In this document: positions 7,085-13,175 of the stretch, in pieces
Layout of the letters: every line of letters begins with the position of its first letter
Numbering within the stretch: position 1 is the stretch's first letter
From: Candidatus Woesearchaeota archaeon
GTDB taxonomy: Archaea > Nanobdellota > Nanobdellia > Woesearchaeales > WJKL01
DNA length: 21,641 bases
Reading direction: 5' to 3'
NCBI GenBank assembly: GCA_019322815.1
Contig: JAHWIB010000021.1
Coordinates: 1-21,641, forward strand
The notes under the pieces: generated by a model
What the model was told of the DNA's origin: nothing
Seen by the model: only the letters and a program-made list of their open reading frames with translations
Databases searched by the model: none
Translations under genes and position numbers: made by a program

Positions 7085-7580
7085 TAGAAGAAAGATTAAT
7101 ATAGTAGTTTGTTTTTTATTTTATTCTATTGGTTATTCTTTATTAATATTTAGAGAAAACAATATTGGTTTTTGTTTTATTGGTGTGGGTGTAGCATATC
7201 AATTAAGACTTTTTAATTCATTTGTTAATAATATAATCAATCCAATAATAGACTTAATCAATCCAATAATAGACTACTTTGAACAGATTATAGTTGTCTT
7301 TAGATATAAATGTGGAAAAGATCCAATCTTATATGGGCATAGATATAGAGATACATTACATTCAAAAGCGCAGGAATATCTATTTAAGAAATGGGAGAGA
7401 CAAATCTTTGCTGTATATAAAGGAGAAGACTTTGTAGTCATAAATAAAGAATATGAATATCTGAAAAAATTATTTAAAAATTATTCAAAGAATGTATCTA
7501 TTGTTTCAAAAGAAGAAATTGAAAAGATAGTTAAAGCAAAACCAAAAAATAGAAAAGAATTGATGGTTGATTTGTTATGA
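7059..7580 (+). CDS. membrane protein with internal heptad duplication
   Basis: 173 aa from ATG 7059, which overlaps the previous gene by 26 bp. Residues about 13-33 and 36-52 are hydrophobic and probably form a hairpin of two membrane segments or one long anchor. Residues 57-75 contain the tandem NPIIDLI-NPIIDYF, encoded by two identical 21-bp units. The remainder is soluble and charged, with Tyr/Lys-rich helices. The start is uncertain: AAGGAAAG (7042-7049) fits 7059, whereas the stronger GGAGGAG (7074-7080) has no ATG after it. It ends VDLL with an ATGA overlap into the SWIM gene. Confidence 0.65.
   Translation: MIRLRRSYSRRKINIVVCFLFYSIGYSLLIFRENNIGFCFIGVGVAYQLRLFNSFVNNIINPIIDLINPIIDYFEQIIVVFRYKCGKDPILYGHRYRDTLHSKAQEYLFKKWERQIFAVYKGEDFVVINKEYEYLKKLFKNYSKNVSIVSKEEIEKIVKAKPKNRKELMVDLL
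7234..7275 (+). repeat. perfect 2 x 21-bp tandem repeat in a coding region
   Basis: Two identical 21-bp units (TAATCAATCCAATAATAGAC plus T) lie at 7234-7254 and 7255-7275. They keep the reading frame and duplicate the seven-residue peptide INPIIDL/INPIIDY in the membrane protein above. Confidence 0.85.
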
Positions 7581-7828
7581 AATCTACAACACAAAAAAAG
7601 GCAGAAAAAATGTATACTGAAGATAGAGTAAAACTAATGTCTTCTCATGGAGATATTATTCATTTCATTGTTAAAGGAGATAATGACTTATATGATATTC
7701 ATTACAATAGAACAAGAAAAAGATGGAGTTGTACTTGTAAAGGATTTTCTTTAAAAGAACAGATATGTTCTCATATTAAAGCTTGTATGCTTATGATTGA
7801 ACACGAAAAAGAATTGTTAGGTTTGTAA
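7577..7828 (+). CDS. SWIM zinc-finger protein
   Basis: 83-aa protein with a complete SWIM motif, W50-x-C52-x-C54-x9-C64-x-H66, followed by the helix IKACMLMIEHEKELLGL. SWIM domains bind DNA or proteins and are seen in plasmid, transposon and recombination proteins. Here the domain stands almost alone, with an N-terminal beta half (IIHFIVKGDNDLYDIHYN) typical of the SWIM-associated fold. It starts on an ATGA overlap with the membrane protein gene and is followed one base later by a Lys-rich zinc protein. A DNA-binding accessory role is inferred. Confidence 0.85.
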   Translation: MKSTTQKKAEKMYTEDRVKLMSSHGDIIHFIVKGDNDLYDIHYNRTRKRWSCTCKGFSLKEQICSHIKACMLMIEHEKELLGL

Positions 7829-7829
7829 A

Positions 7830-8312
7830 ATGCCATACAAAGACTTAAAAAAAAAGAAAGAATGGGAAAGAAAATATCGCAGAAAGAATAGGGCTAAACT
7901 TAATAAAAAAGTTAATGAGTGGAAAAAGAACAATCCAGAAAAATTAAAAGAGATGAGGGAAAGAGAATACAAAAAGAGAAAAGAGAAATATCGGGCTAAC
8001 CCAGAGAAATGGAGAAAGTATTGGAGAAAGTATAATATAGAATATTCTAAAAAAAACAAAGAAAAAATATATAAAAGAAAAAAAGCTCTCATGGATAAAT
8101 ATTTAAAAGAAAGTAAATGTATTATCTGCGGAAAAAAGATAGATACCCATATTCCATATGTAAAAGAAAAGAAACAATTTAAGAATATGAAAAAGTTAGG
8201 TTTTAAATTTGATGTTTATTGCAAAAGATGTAGAGAAGCAAAAAGGAAATCAAATAATAAAACCAAGAAAAAGATAATAGAAAAAAGAGGAAGAAGAAAA
8301 GATGAAAGTTAA
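7830..8312 (+). CDS. Lys-rich zinc-ribbon / HNH-associated protein
   Basis: 160-aa, extremely basic protein. Residues 1-85 are a Lys/Arg/Glu/Tyr/Trp helical region with NPEKLKEMRE and NPEKWRKYWRKYN units. Residues 95-135 hold a zinc site: CIICGKKID (C96, C99) and CKRC (C129, C132). This design, a KxNPEK-type helix followed by a CxxCG ribbon, recurs in the proteins at 10498 and at 13176-13644, so the three look like diverged paralogues. It resembles the N-terminal parts of phage HNH endonucleases, but no clear HNH His/Asn pair is visible. Nucleic-acid binding is likely. Confidence 0.75.
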   Translation: MPYKDLKKKKEWERKYRRKNRAKLNKKVNEWKKNNPEKLKEMREREYKKRKEKYRANPEKWRKYWRKYNIEYSKKNKEKIYKRKKALMDKYLKESKCIICGKKIDTHIPYVKEKKQFKNMKKLGFKFDVYCKRCREAKRKSNNKTKKKIIEKRGRRKDES

Positions 8313-8592
8313 ACATACTTTTTTTGGTTGGTGTTTTTTAATATCAACAGCAGCATTATTTTCTATAATGAGTTATGTTGCAGTTAATACTACAATAACC
8401 ACACAAGAGAAAGTTTCAATCATTGCTGTTTGTTTAGTAGGACATATAGGACACCATATATTTTATAAAAAGAGATTGAAAGAGTGGAGATTGAAACAGA
8501 AAGAAATAAATGATAGATTGGAGGAAACATATGGAATGGAATTCCAGAAACCTAAAGGAAGATGGGATTATTTAAAAGGTGATGAAAAATGA
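8302..8592 (+). CDS. small membrane protein, 96 aa
   Basis: Two hydrophobic segments, about residues 8-28 and 37-54, separated by a short polar loop (NTTITTQEK), then a charged cytoplasmic-type tail rich in Lys/Glu (about 56-96). GAGGAAG at 8287-8293 precedes ATG 8302, which overlaps the upstream gene by 11 bp. Holin-like topology is possible but not specific. No family recognised. Confidence 0.7.
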   Translation: MKVKHTFFGWCFLISTAALFSIMSYVAVNTTITTQEKVSIIAVCLVGHIGHHIFYKKRLKEWRLKQKEINDRLEETYGMEFQKPKGRWDYLKGDEK

Positions 8593-8873
8593 ATAAAAGA
8601 TTAAAAATAGCATTAGATGAGGCACTTGTTGTTAGTTTAATAATGTTGATAGGATTTCCTATTGCTTTTATTATTGCAATTTTTGTTGGATTATTTGGTG
8701 CTAAACACTTCACACTATTAGAAAATTTTTTAACGTCTCTATATTTCTTTGTTGTTATATCAAAAGGTATTTTAATTTTGATTCCTTGTTTGTCTATTTT
8801 TTTGTTTATTTATAGTTTTATAACAAATCAGAGATATGTAACTCAAGATAAAAAAGATAGAATATATAGTTGA
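8589..8873 (+). CDS. small membrane protein, 94 aa
   Basis: Two long hydrophobic stretches, about residues 13-38 and 47-80 (perhaps two helices), with few charges between. The ends are basic. It starts on an ATGA overlap with the preceding membrane protein and has GGTGAT (8579-8584) upstream. The two adjacent membrane genes probably act together. No family recognised. Confidence 0.7.
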   Translation: MNKRLKIALDEALVVSLIMLIGFPIAFIIAIFVGLFGAKHFTLLENFLTSLYFFVVISKGILILIPCLSIFLFIYSFITNQRYVTQDKKDRIYS

Positions 8874-8891
8874 TTTAAAAGGTAAATGAAG

Positions 8892-9107
8892 ATGCAAAGA
8901 CCAATACTTGATGATTTGGTTAATAAAGGCTGGAAATACTTAAGCAGCTTTGGAGATGGTTTGTGGATAATGGGAAAGCCAAACTATTATATGAGAAGAT
9001 TATATGACCCACAAACTGATGAAGTAAAAAAAGAATATGTCAATCCATTCAAGCCAAATAAATTGATTCCATTAACTCCAATGACTTGTGGAGAAAGTTA
9101 TAATTAA
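8892..9107 (+). CDS. hypothetical protein, 71 aa
   Basis: Start placed at the second ATG (8892, MQRPILDDLV), because AAAGGT at 8878-8883 has correct spacing for it and is too close to the first ATG at 8886. The product has a helix, then aromatic beta segments (GWKYLSSFGDGLWIMGKPNYYMRRLYD) and a Pro-rich C-terminus. Cytoplasmic. Family not recognised. Confidence 0.6.
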   Translation: MQRPILDDLVNKGWKYLSSFGDGLWIMGKPNYYMRRLYDPQTDEVKKEYVNPFKPNKLIPLTPMTCGESYN

Positions 9108-9119
9108 GGTGAATAAAAA

Positions 9120-9242
9120 ATGATAAAAACACTAATTAAAATTGCAGAAAATCCTTTTATACTTTTTGTAATGATTATAACTTTTTTTTATTATATTTAT
9201 AGATTAATAAATAAACTAAAGAGGCAAAAGAATGAACACTAA
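9120..9242 (+). CDS. single-pass membrane microprotein, 40 aa
   Basis: 40 codons from ATG 9120 with AAGGTGAA (9107-9114) upstream. Residues 10-30 form one membrane helix (NPFILFVMIITFFYYIYRLI), followed by a basic tail (NKLKRQKNEH), so the C-terminus should be cytoplasmic. It overlaps the small frame starting at 9232. Confidence 0.55.
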   Translation: MIKTLIKIAENPFILFVMIITFFYYIYRLINKLKRQKNEH

Positions 9243-9352
9243 ATTCAAAGAGCATACATTTTATTTTATATGCCTTTAGTGATGATAATGAGAGAGAACA
9301 ATTTTTAGAATGTTTTAATGATTATCTAGATGAGGAAGGTGATGAAGAATGA
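9232..9352 (+). pseudogene. small acidic gene broken by a frameshift (or two fragments)
   Basis: ATG 9232 opens a frame reading MNTKFKEHTFYFICL and then a stop. In another frame the sequence continues sensibly from 9269 as YAFSDDNEREQFLECFNDYL and an acidic end, stopping at 9352. A one-base change in the T/A-rich run around 9258-9270 would join them into a protein of about 40 aa. The downstream end overlaps an ATG and sits right before AGGAGG of the next gene, as expected for a true gene end here. A sequencing error or real decay are both possible. Confidence 0.35.
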
Positions 9353-9371
9353 AATATATTAGGAGGTTAAA

Positions 9372-9833
9372 ATGGGATTAGATATGTTTTTAATAGCAAA
9401 AAGATATTTTTGGAGTAACGCTAATGATGATGAAAAATTAAAAGAATTAATCATCAAAGGAATATTTCCAGAAATGAAAAAATTCAATTTAAATTATCTT
9501 TCTTTTGAAGTTGGATATTGGAGAAAAGCAAATCAGATACATAAATGGTTTGTAGATAATGTTCAAGATGGAAATGATGATTGTGGCAGTTATGATGTTA
9601 GTAAAGAAAAATTACGGCAATTAAGAAATATGTGTGAAGAAGCTTTGAAAGCTATTAAAAGAAAGGATATTGAAAAAGCAGAAGAATTATTACCAACACA
9701 AGATGGTTTCTTTTTTGGGAGCAAAGAATATGATCAATATTATATTGAGGATTTAAAACAAACAATAAAAATAATAGATGCTTGTTTAAAGTTGCCAGAT
9801 GATTGGGATCTTGAATATTCAAGTTCGTGGTAA
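9372..9833 (+). CDS. phage-type MGLDM family protein
   Basis: 153-aa protein matching my memory of a widespread, uncharacterised phage and plasmid family. Hallmarks are the N-terminus MGLDMFLIAKRYFW, the motif GYWRKANQIHKWFVDNVQ (about residues 48-65) with DCGSYDVS after it, and LLPTQDGFFFGS (about 106-117) before YDQYY. Conserved Trp, His, Asp and Gly residues suggest an enzyme or binding fold, but no reaction is established to my knowledge. Strong AGGAGG at 9361-9366. Its presence supports a viral or plasmid origin of this region. Confidence 0.85.
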   Translation: MGLDMFLIAKRYFWSNANDDEKLKELIIKGIFPEMKKFNLNYLSFEVGYWRKANQIHKWFVDNVQDGNDDCGSYDVSKEKLRQLRNMCEEALKAIKRKDIEKAEELLPTQDGFFFGSKEYDQYYIEDLKQTIKIIDACLKLPDDWDLEYSSSW

Positions 9834-9852
9834 ATATATTGAGGTGATAGAT

Positions 9853-9954
9853 ATGGCAAAGAGTTCTAAAGTAAATAGGCTTGTCAAAGTATTTAGAGAA
9901 AATACAAAAATAGAATTGGCACAGGCTATTGTAGAGAATGATTTGGATTTATAA
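9853..9954 (+). CDS. small helical protein, 33 aa
   Basis: 33 codons from ATG 9853, preceded by GAGGTGAT at 9841-9848. The product is basic at the N-terminus (MAKSSKVNRLVKVFREN) and acidic at the C-terminus, probably one or two helices. It ends immediately before the promoter at 9956. Very short; support is the good binding site and fit into the gap. Confidence 0.45.
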   Translation: MAKSSKVNRLVKVFRENTKIELAQAIVENDLDL

Positions 9955-9955
9955 C

Positions 9956-9969
9956 GAAACATTTAAATA
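9956..9969 (+). promoter_or_regulatory. archaeal promoter (BRE + TATA), leaderless type
   Basis: GAAACATTTAAATA, identical to 1463-1476, with TTTAAATA at 9962-9969. ATG 9994 lies 25 nt downstream of the TATA core, matching the expected transcription start, and no ribosome binding site precedes it. Confidence 0.78.
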
Positions 9970-9993
9970 GTAGTAGGTATTTTAAATTCTAAA

Positions 9994-10383
9994 ATGTACG
10001 GAATCCAGATAATTGGGATATTTTTAAGCTTGTTAATGGCTTATGTTTCATATATCTATATCAAACAAGGTAAGGTAGATAAAGGTAAAGGATGGATGTG
10101 GATATTCATTTGGTTTGGCGCAATTATTTGGCTTTCGTTTGCGGACTATACAAAACAGATATTATTAGGGATTACAAATGTAGCAACTATATTTGAATTG
10201 ACTATTGGAATGGGTGTATTGTTTGCTGTATTGGTTGGTTTCTTCAATTATCTTAAAGTTGCTAAGATAGAAAAAAATATAGAAACATTAGTAAGAAACC
10301 TTGCCTTAAAAGAAGCTATGGAGGAAGAAGAAAATGGAAAAACAAGTACTATATGTAAGAGTAAATCAGGACATGACAGCTAA
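9994..10383 (+). CDS. DUF2304-like membrane protein
   Basis: 129-aa protein with three membrane helices (about residues 3-24, 33-52, 62-87) and a cytoplasmic tail containing KIEKNIETLVRNLALKEA. The order GIQIIGIFLSLLMAYVSYIYIK, W-rich second helix, then a third helix and an IE-x-LVR-x-LAL helix fits the DUF2304 family, often found near archaeal and bacterial surface-glycan genes. No glycosyltransferase is visible next to it here. It appears to be leaderless from the promoter at 9956. The last 17 codons overlap the next frame. Confidence 0.75.
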   Translation: MYGIQIIGIFLSLLMAYVSYIYIKQGKVDKGKGWMWIFIWFGAIIWLSFADYTKQILLGITNVATIFELTIGMGVLFAVLVGFFNYLKVAKIEKNIETLVRNLALKEAMEEEENGKTSTICKSKSGHDS

Positions 10384-10486
10384 GTTGGTTTTAGATTCTC
10401 CTGTTGAGATTGGAGAAATTTCTAAGAAATTAGAAACAATAAGCAAAGTAAATAACTTAGGTTCTTCTGTAACACCTATGGAATAA
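10334..10486 (+). CDS. hypothetical protein, 50 aa
   Basis: 50 codons from ATG 10334, overlapping the end of the DUF2304-like gene by 50 bp. GGAGGA at 10319-10324 gives it a good ribosome binding site. The product combines a beta half (MEKQVLYVRVNQDMTAKLVL) with a C-terminal helix. No motif recognised. Confidence 0.5.
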   Translation: MEKQVLYVRVNQDMTAKLVLDSPVEIGEISKKLETISKVNNLGSSVTPME

Positions 10487-10497
10487 AGGAATAGATT

Positions 10498-10791
10498 ATG
10501 AAAAAAGCGAAGATTTGCCAATTAGATAACTGCTGCATGGAACTGGAAGGCAAACAGAAGAAATTTTGTTGCAGGCAACATTCTGATAGATATAGGTATC
10601 TGAAAAACAAAGAGGTTATATTAAAAAGACAGAGAGAATATTATAAGAATAATAAAGACAAACTAAAAGAGAAGCAGAAAGAAAGGATCAGGGAATGGTA
10701 TAAGAACAACAGAGAAAAACATCTTAAAAGACAAAAAGAGTATAATAAAAAGAAGTGGATGGAAAGGAAGCTTAATGGAAATCAAGATTAA
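10498..10791 (+). CDS. Lys-rich zinc protein with YKNN repeats
   Basis: 97-aa, very basic. The N-terminus is a zinc module (C7, C12, C13, then F-C24-C25 and H28), resembling small modules of the form C-x4-C ... FC-x3-H/C. Residues 35-90 are repeats of the type EYYKNNKDKLKEKQKERIR, EWYKNNREKHLKRQ, EYNKKKW. The repeat type is shared with 7830-8312 and with the broken gene at 13176-13644. Likely nucleic-acid binding; function unknown. It overlaps the next gene by 17 bp. Confidence 0.7.
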   Translation: MKKAKICQLDNCCMELEGKQKKFCCRQHSDRYRYLKNKEVILKRQREYYKNNKDKLKEKQKERIREWYKNNREKHLKRQKEYNKKKWMERKLNGNQD

Positions 10792-11011
10792 ATATCCTAT
10801 CCTATATCTAATAGGAATCAGTGTGTTGTTTGCAATTTATATTTTTTTTATATTTCTATTTATCACTGCATATTATCATCCAACAAAAAGTACAATTGTA
10901 CAGATAAACAAATGGGGGGAAGCAAAACTTGAACTTATTGTTTTAGTTACTACGATCCCTTTAGTGTTAAAAACAATCTTTTTGACATACAAGATAATAT
11001 TCAACAAATAA
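10775..11011 (+). CDS. small membrane protein, 78 aa
   Basis: Two membrane helices, about residues 8-33 and 50-72, joined by a polar loop containing YYHPTKSTIVQINKWGE. Basic at both ends. GGAAGG at 10765-10770 precedes ATG 10775 inside the end of the previous gene. Family not recognised. Confidence 0.65.
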   Translation: MEIKIKYPILYLIGISVLFAIYIFFIFLFITAYYHPTKSTIVQINKWGEAKLELIVLVTTIPLVLKTIFLTYKIIFNK

Positions 11012-11028
11012 GATATAGAGGTACAAAA

Positions 11029-11895
11029 ATGAAAAAATGGAAACACAACAAAAAGAGTGTTGATGTTCCTTTAAAGATGATTCACCCAAATTTTAAGAAT
11101 CCAAGAAAAGGAACATACGACAAAGAAAAGTTAGAAATATTAAAAGAGAGTTTGATGTCTATTGGACAGCTAACTCCAATTAAGATAGATGAAAATGGAA
11201 CTATCTTATCTGGACATAGAAGATTTGAAGCTGCTAGACAATTAGAGTGGAGTTCATTAAGATGTGATGTTTTTGTTGGATTAGATGATTTTAGCAAAAG
11301 CGCAATCTTAATAGGAGATAATGCAACACAAGAAAAGTTTGATGCTTGGGGAAACAGAAAAGCAATCAGTGATATATATTGGAATGAGTTCTGTGAAGTA
11401 TATGAATTTAAAGGAAAGAATGATAAAGGATATTCAACCTTTGCAAAGAAGTTAGGAATCAGCCTAGCTCAAGCAAGAAGATGTGTAGAAAGTATGGCAA
11501 AGGAAAATATAACAACAGCAAGAAAACTAGAAAGTGCAGGATGTGGAACAGATGTATTTGATGAAGTATTGGATACACCAAAGAAGTATAGAGAACAGAT
11601 GATCAACAAAGCATTAAGTCTTGCTAGTAAGAAAGGAAAAAAGCTAGGAAAGAAGGTAGATAAAAAACCACAGCTAAGACATAAATTAAGAATGTTTAGA
11701 AAAACATTAGTTGCAAAAGATGCAATAGAAAACTTGAATCCGTCTTTCTTTAAAGTTATCCATTCAAAGCTTGACTCAATAGGAATGGTGCTAACTAAAG
11801 AAGTATTTCAAAAAGCAACTGAAGAACAAAAGAGAGAGATGAAAGAAAATATAAAAAGGAATATTATTCCTTTCTGGAATATGTTGATTAAGTAA
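11029..11895 (+). CDS. ParB-like protein
   Basis: 288 aa. Residues 10-80 form a ParB/Srx N-terminal domain: HPNFKNPRKG, a helix ending SIGQLTPIKI, and the ParB box motif SGHRRFEAARQLE (61-73). Residues about 134-156 (GYSTFAKKLGISLAQARRCVESM, in part) look like a helix-turn-helix. The rest is helical and basic. Such proteins bind CTP and DNA for plasmid or viral segregation, or act as regulators or nickases. No ParA is visible in the window, so the role is open. Ribosome binding site GAGGTAC before ATG, the same leader form (GGTACAAAAATG) as the gene at 14062. A tnpB element is inserted directly after it. Confidence 0.85.
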   Translation: MKKWKHNKKSVDVPLKMIHPNFKNPRKGTYDKEKLEILKESLMSIGQLTPIKIDENGTILSGHRRFEAARQLEWSSLRCDVFVGLDDFSKSAILIGDNATQEKFDAWGNRKAISDIYWNEFCEVYEFKGKNDKGYSTFAKKLGISLAQARRCVESMAKENITTARKLESAGCGTDVFDEVLDTPKKYREQMINKALSLASKKGKKLGKKVDKKPQLRHKLRMFRKTLVAKDAIENLNPSFFKVIHSKLDSIGMVLTKEVFQKATEEQKREMKENIKRNIIPFWNMLIK

Positions 11896-11903
11896 CATTC
11901 AAA

Positions 11904-11953
11904 ATAGCTGAAAGCTATCCATCACACTGAAGTGTGGGGCTTTACGCTTTCAG
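11904..11953 (-). ncRNA. right end of the tnpB element, putative omega RNA (reRNA) 3' region
   Basis: On the minus strand this stretch has three nested or competing stems. One is CACAC-TTCA-GTGTG (11936-11923). A second is ATAGCT-TTC-AGCTAT (11918-11904). The third is a longer stem CTGAAAGC (11953-11946) with GCTTTCAG (11915-11908). The tnpB stop codon lies inside the first hairpin. In characterised TnpB systems, the guide RNA comes from this transcript end and the guide is the flanking sequence beyond the right end. That function is inferred, not seen. Confidence 0.55.
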
Positions 11954-13079
11954 ATTGATTATCCATAATGTCATTCGCAATCGCAACCTGAGAGTTGCTT
12001 TTGAAGTCATCCATTTGGATGTATGGCTTTGTTACTGAAGCCTGTCGCTCAACCAACATGGGATGAGCGAGATTTCGGCTTGCGTTTAAATCAGCATTTA
12101 AGGAAAAACCACAATGCAAACAAGAAAAGTTATGTTTGGAACGAGAACCAAGATGTCCACATTTGGAACAGATTTTGGAAGTGTAGTTAGGTTTAACTCT
12201 ATCAACAACAATTCCTTTTCGTTCAGCTTTGTATTGGATAAAGCTCTGCAACTGGAAGAAGCTCCAATTACTAAGTATCCAGTTCATCCGCTTTCCTTTT
12301 CGTTGTTTCCTGATACCTTTGAGGTTTTCCATTACAATCTTGTTTCCATCAAAGTTGGAAACAATGTCTTTACTGATATTGTGGTTGTACCAAGCCATAA
12401 ACCGTTGCTCCCTTCCAGAGATTTTTTTAAGCAATCTCCTGGAACTTCTTGTGCCTTTGGCTTGAAGTTTACCACGCAAGTATTTAAACTTCCTCTTGAT
12501 TTGTTTGACCTTTGTAGAATTATAAAACCTGCCGTCAGAACAGACAGCAAGGTTGTTTACTCCGAGGTCAATGCCCAGAACAATGTTTTGCGAACAACTG
12601 TTCTGCTCAGTGGCACTAATCTCTTTAGAGAATGTGAACAGAAAGAAACATCTGCCTTTTTTATCTATCCTCAAAAGGCTTTCTTTGACATTCCAACTGA
12701 AATATTCTTTGTAACAGTCAGGGATAGTGAATGGAATCTTAACTCTCCCTTTAACAGTAGCCAAACTCAAGACATTGTTCTTGAAAGAAGCACTGCGAGG
12801 GAAGTTATATCGCATACTCACCCTGTTGATAATCGGTTTACTCTTAGCCTTCTTAACCATTCCACAGGCTTGTTTAATACAAGCGACAGCGAGTTGGCTC
12901 TGCAAACCAATATCTCTAAGATGTTGATAAACGAAAGGATGGAGTTTGATATTATTCCTAATGTGTTTATCCCAAGCAGTATCAATACAGAATTGCAATC
13001 CTCTTCCGTAGATATTGAGAGTTTTGACTATTTCAAGAGTTGCTTTGATCCTAATCTTTGCAGTGACAGTTGTTCGCAT
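11922..13079 (-). CDS. tnpB: TnpB RNA-guided nuclease of IS605 family
   Basis: 385 aa from ATG at 13079 to TGA at 11922. The RuvC-like site is complete: D171 in GIDLGVNN, E251 in VMENLKG and D330 in NADLNASRN. The zinc ribbon C304-x2-C307 and C320-x2-C323 is intact. The length is normal for TnpB. I choose MRTTVTAKIR as start, because TATA TTTAAATA (13109-13102) lies 23 nt before it, fitting a leaderless mRNA. A longer open frame to 13349 runs into the neighbouring gene. TnpB proteins cut DNA guided by an RNA made from the element's right end, which helps keep the element in place. The final residues (KPHTSV) are encoded by the end hairpin. Confidence 0.93.
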   Translation of the reverse strand: MRTTVTAKIRIKATLEIVKTLNIYGRGLQFCIDTAWDKHIRNNIKLHPFVYQHLRDIGLQSQLAVACIKQACGMVKKAKSKPIINRVSMRYNFPRSASFKNNVLSLATVKGRVKIPFTIPDCYKEYFSWNVKESLLRIDKKGRCFFLFTFSKEISATEQNSCSQNIVLGIDLGVNNLAVCSDGRFYNSTKVKQIKRKFKYLRGKLQAKGTRSSRRLLKKISGREQRFMAWYNHNISKDIVSNFDGNKIVMENLKGIRKQRKGKRMNWILSNWSFFQLQSFIQYKAERKGIVVDRVKPNYTSKICSKCGHLGSRSKHNFSCLHCGFSLNADLNASRNLAHPMLVERQASVTKPYIQMDDFKSNSQVAIANDIMDNQSESVKPHTSV

Positions 13080-13101
13080 AATAATATAGAAACAGAACAA
13101 G

Positions 13102-13109
13102 TATTTAAA
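13102..13109 (-). promoter_or_regulatory. tnpB: tnpB promoter TATA box
   Basis: On the minus strand AAAACATTTAAATA precedes tnpB. The TATA core TTTAAATA ends 23 nt before the ATG at 13079, matching the other leaderless promoters in this window. It lies inside the element, so the element brings its own promoter. Confidence 0.7.
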
Positions 13110-13130
13110 TGTTTTGGTTGCGAGGTTGCG

Positions 13131-13166
13131 ATTCATCCCACCACTAAAAGTAGTGGGTATCCTTGG
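13131..13166 (-). repeat. left end hairpin of the tnpB element
   Basis: On the minus strand CCCACTACT-TTT-AGTGGTGGG folds into a nine-pair stem with one T-G pair (13157-13137). The 36-bp block is repeated at 13890-13925 with one deletion and one substitution. Confidence 0.85.
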
Positions 13167-13175
13167 GCAAATTTT

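Larger units (their letters stand above)
11904..13175 (-). mobile_element. IS605/IS1341-type insertion element with tnpB only
   Basis: The element holds an intact tnpB on the minus strand between two unrelated imperfect-hairpin ends, as in IS200/IS605 elements: right end hairpins at 11904-11936 and left end hairpin at 13137-13157. There is no tnpA (Y1 transposase), so movement would need one in trans. Ends are approximate. The left-end block is followed by ATGAG (13176-13180), also present outside the related element at 13934. Removing the element joins CATTCAAA of the ParB 3' flank to ATGAG, giving a tidy gene junction. Confidence 0.85.
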
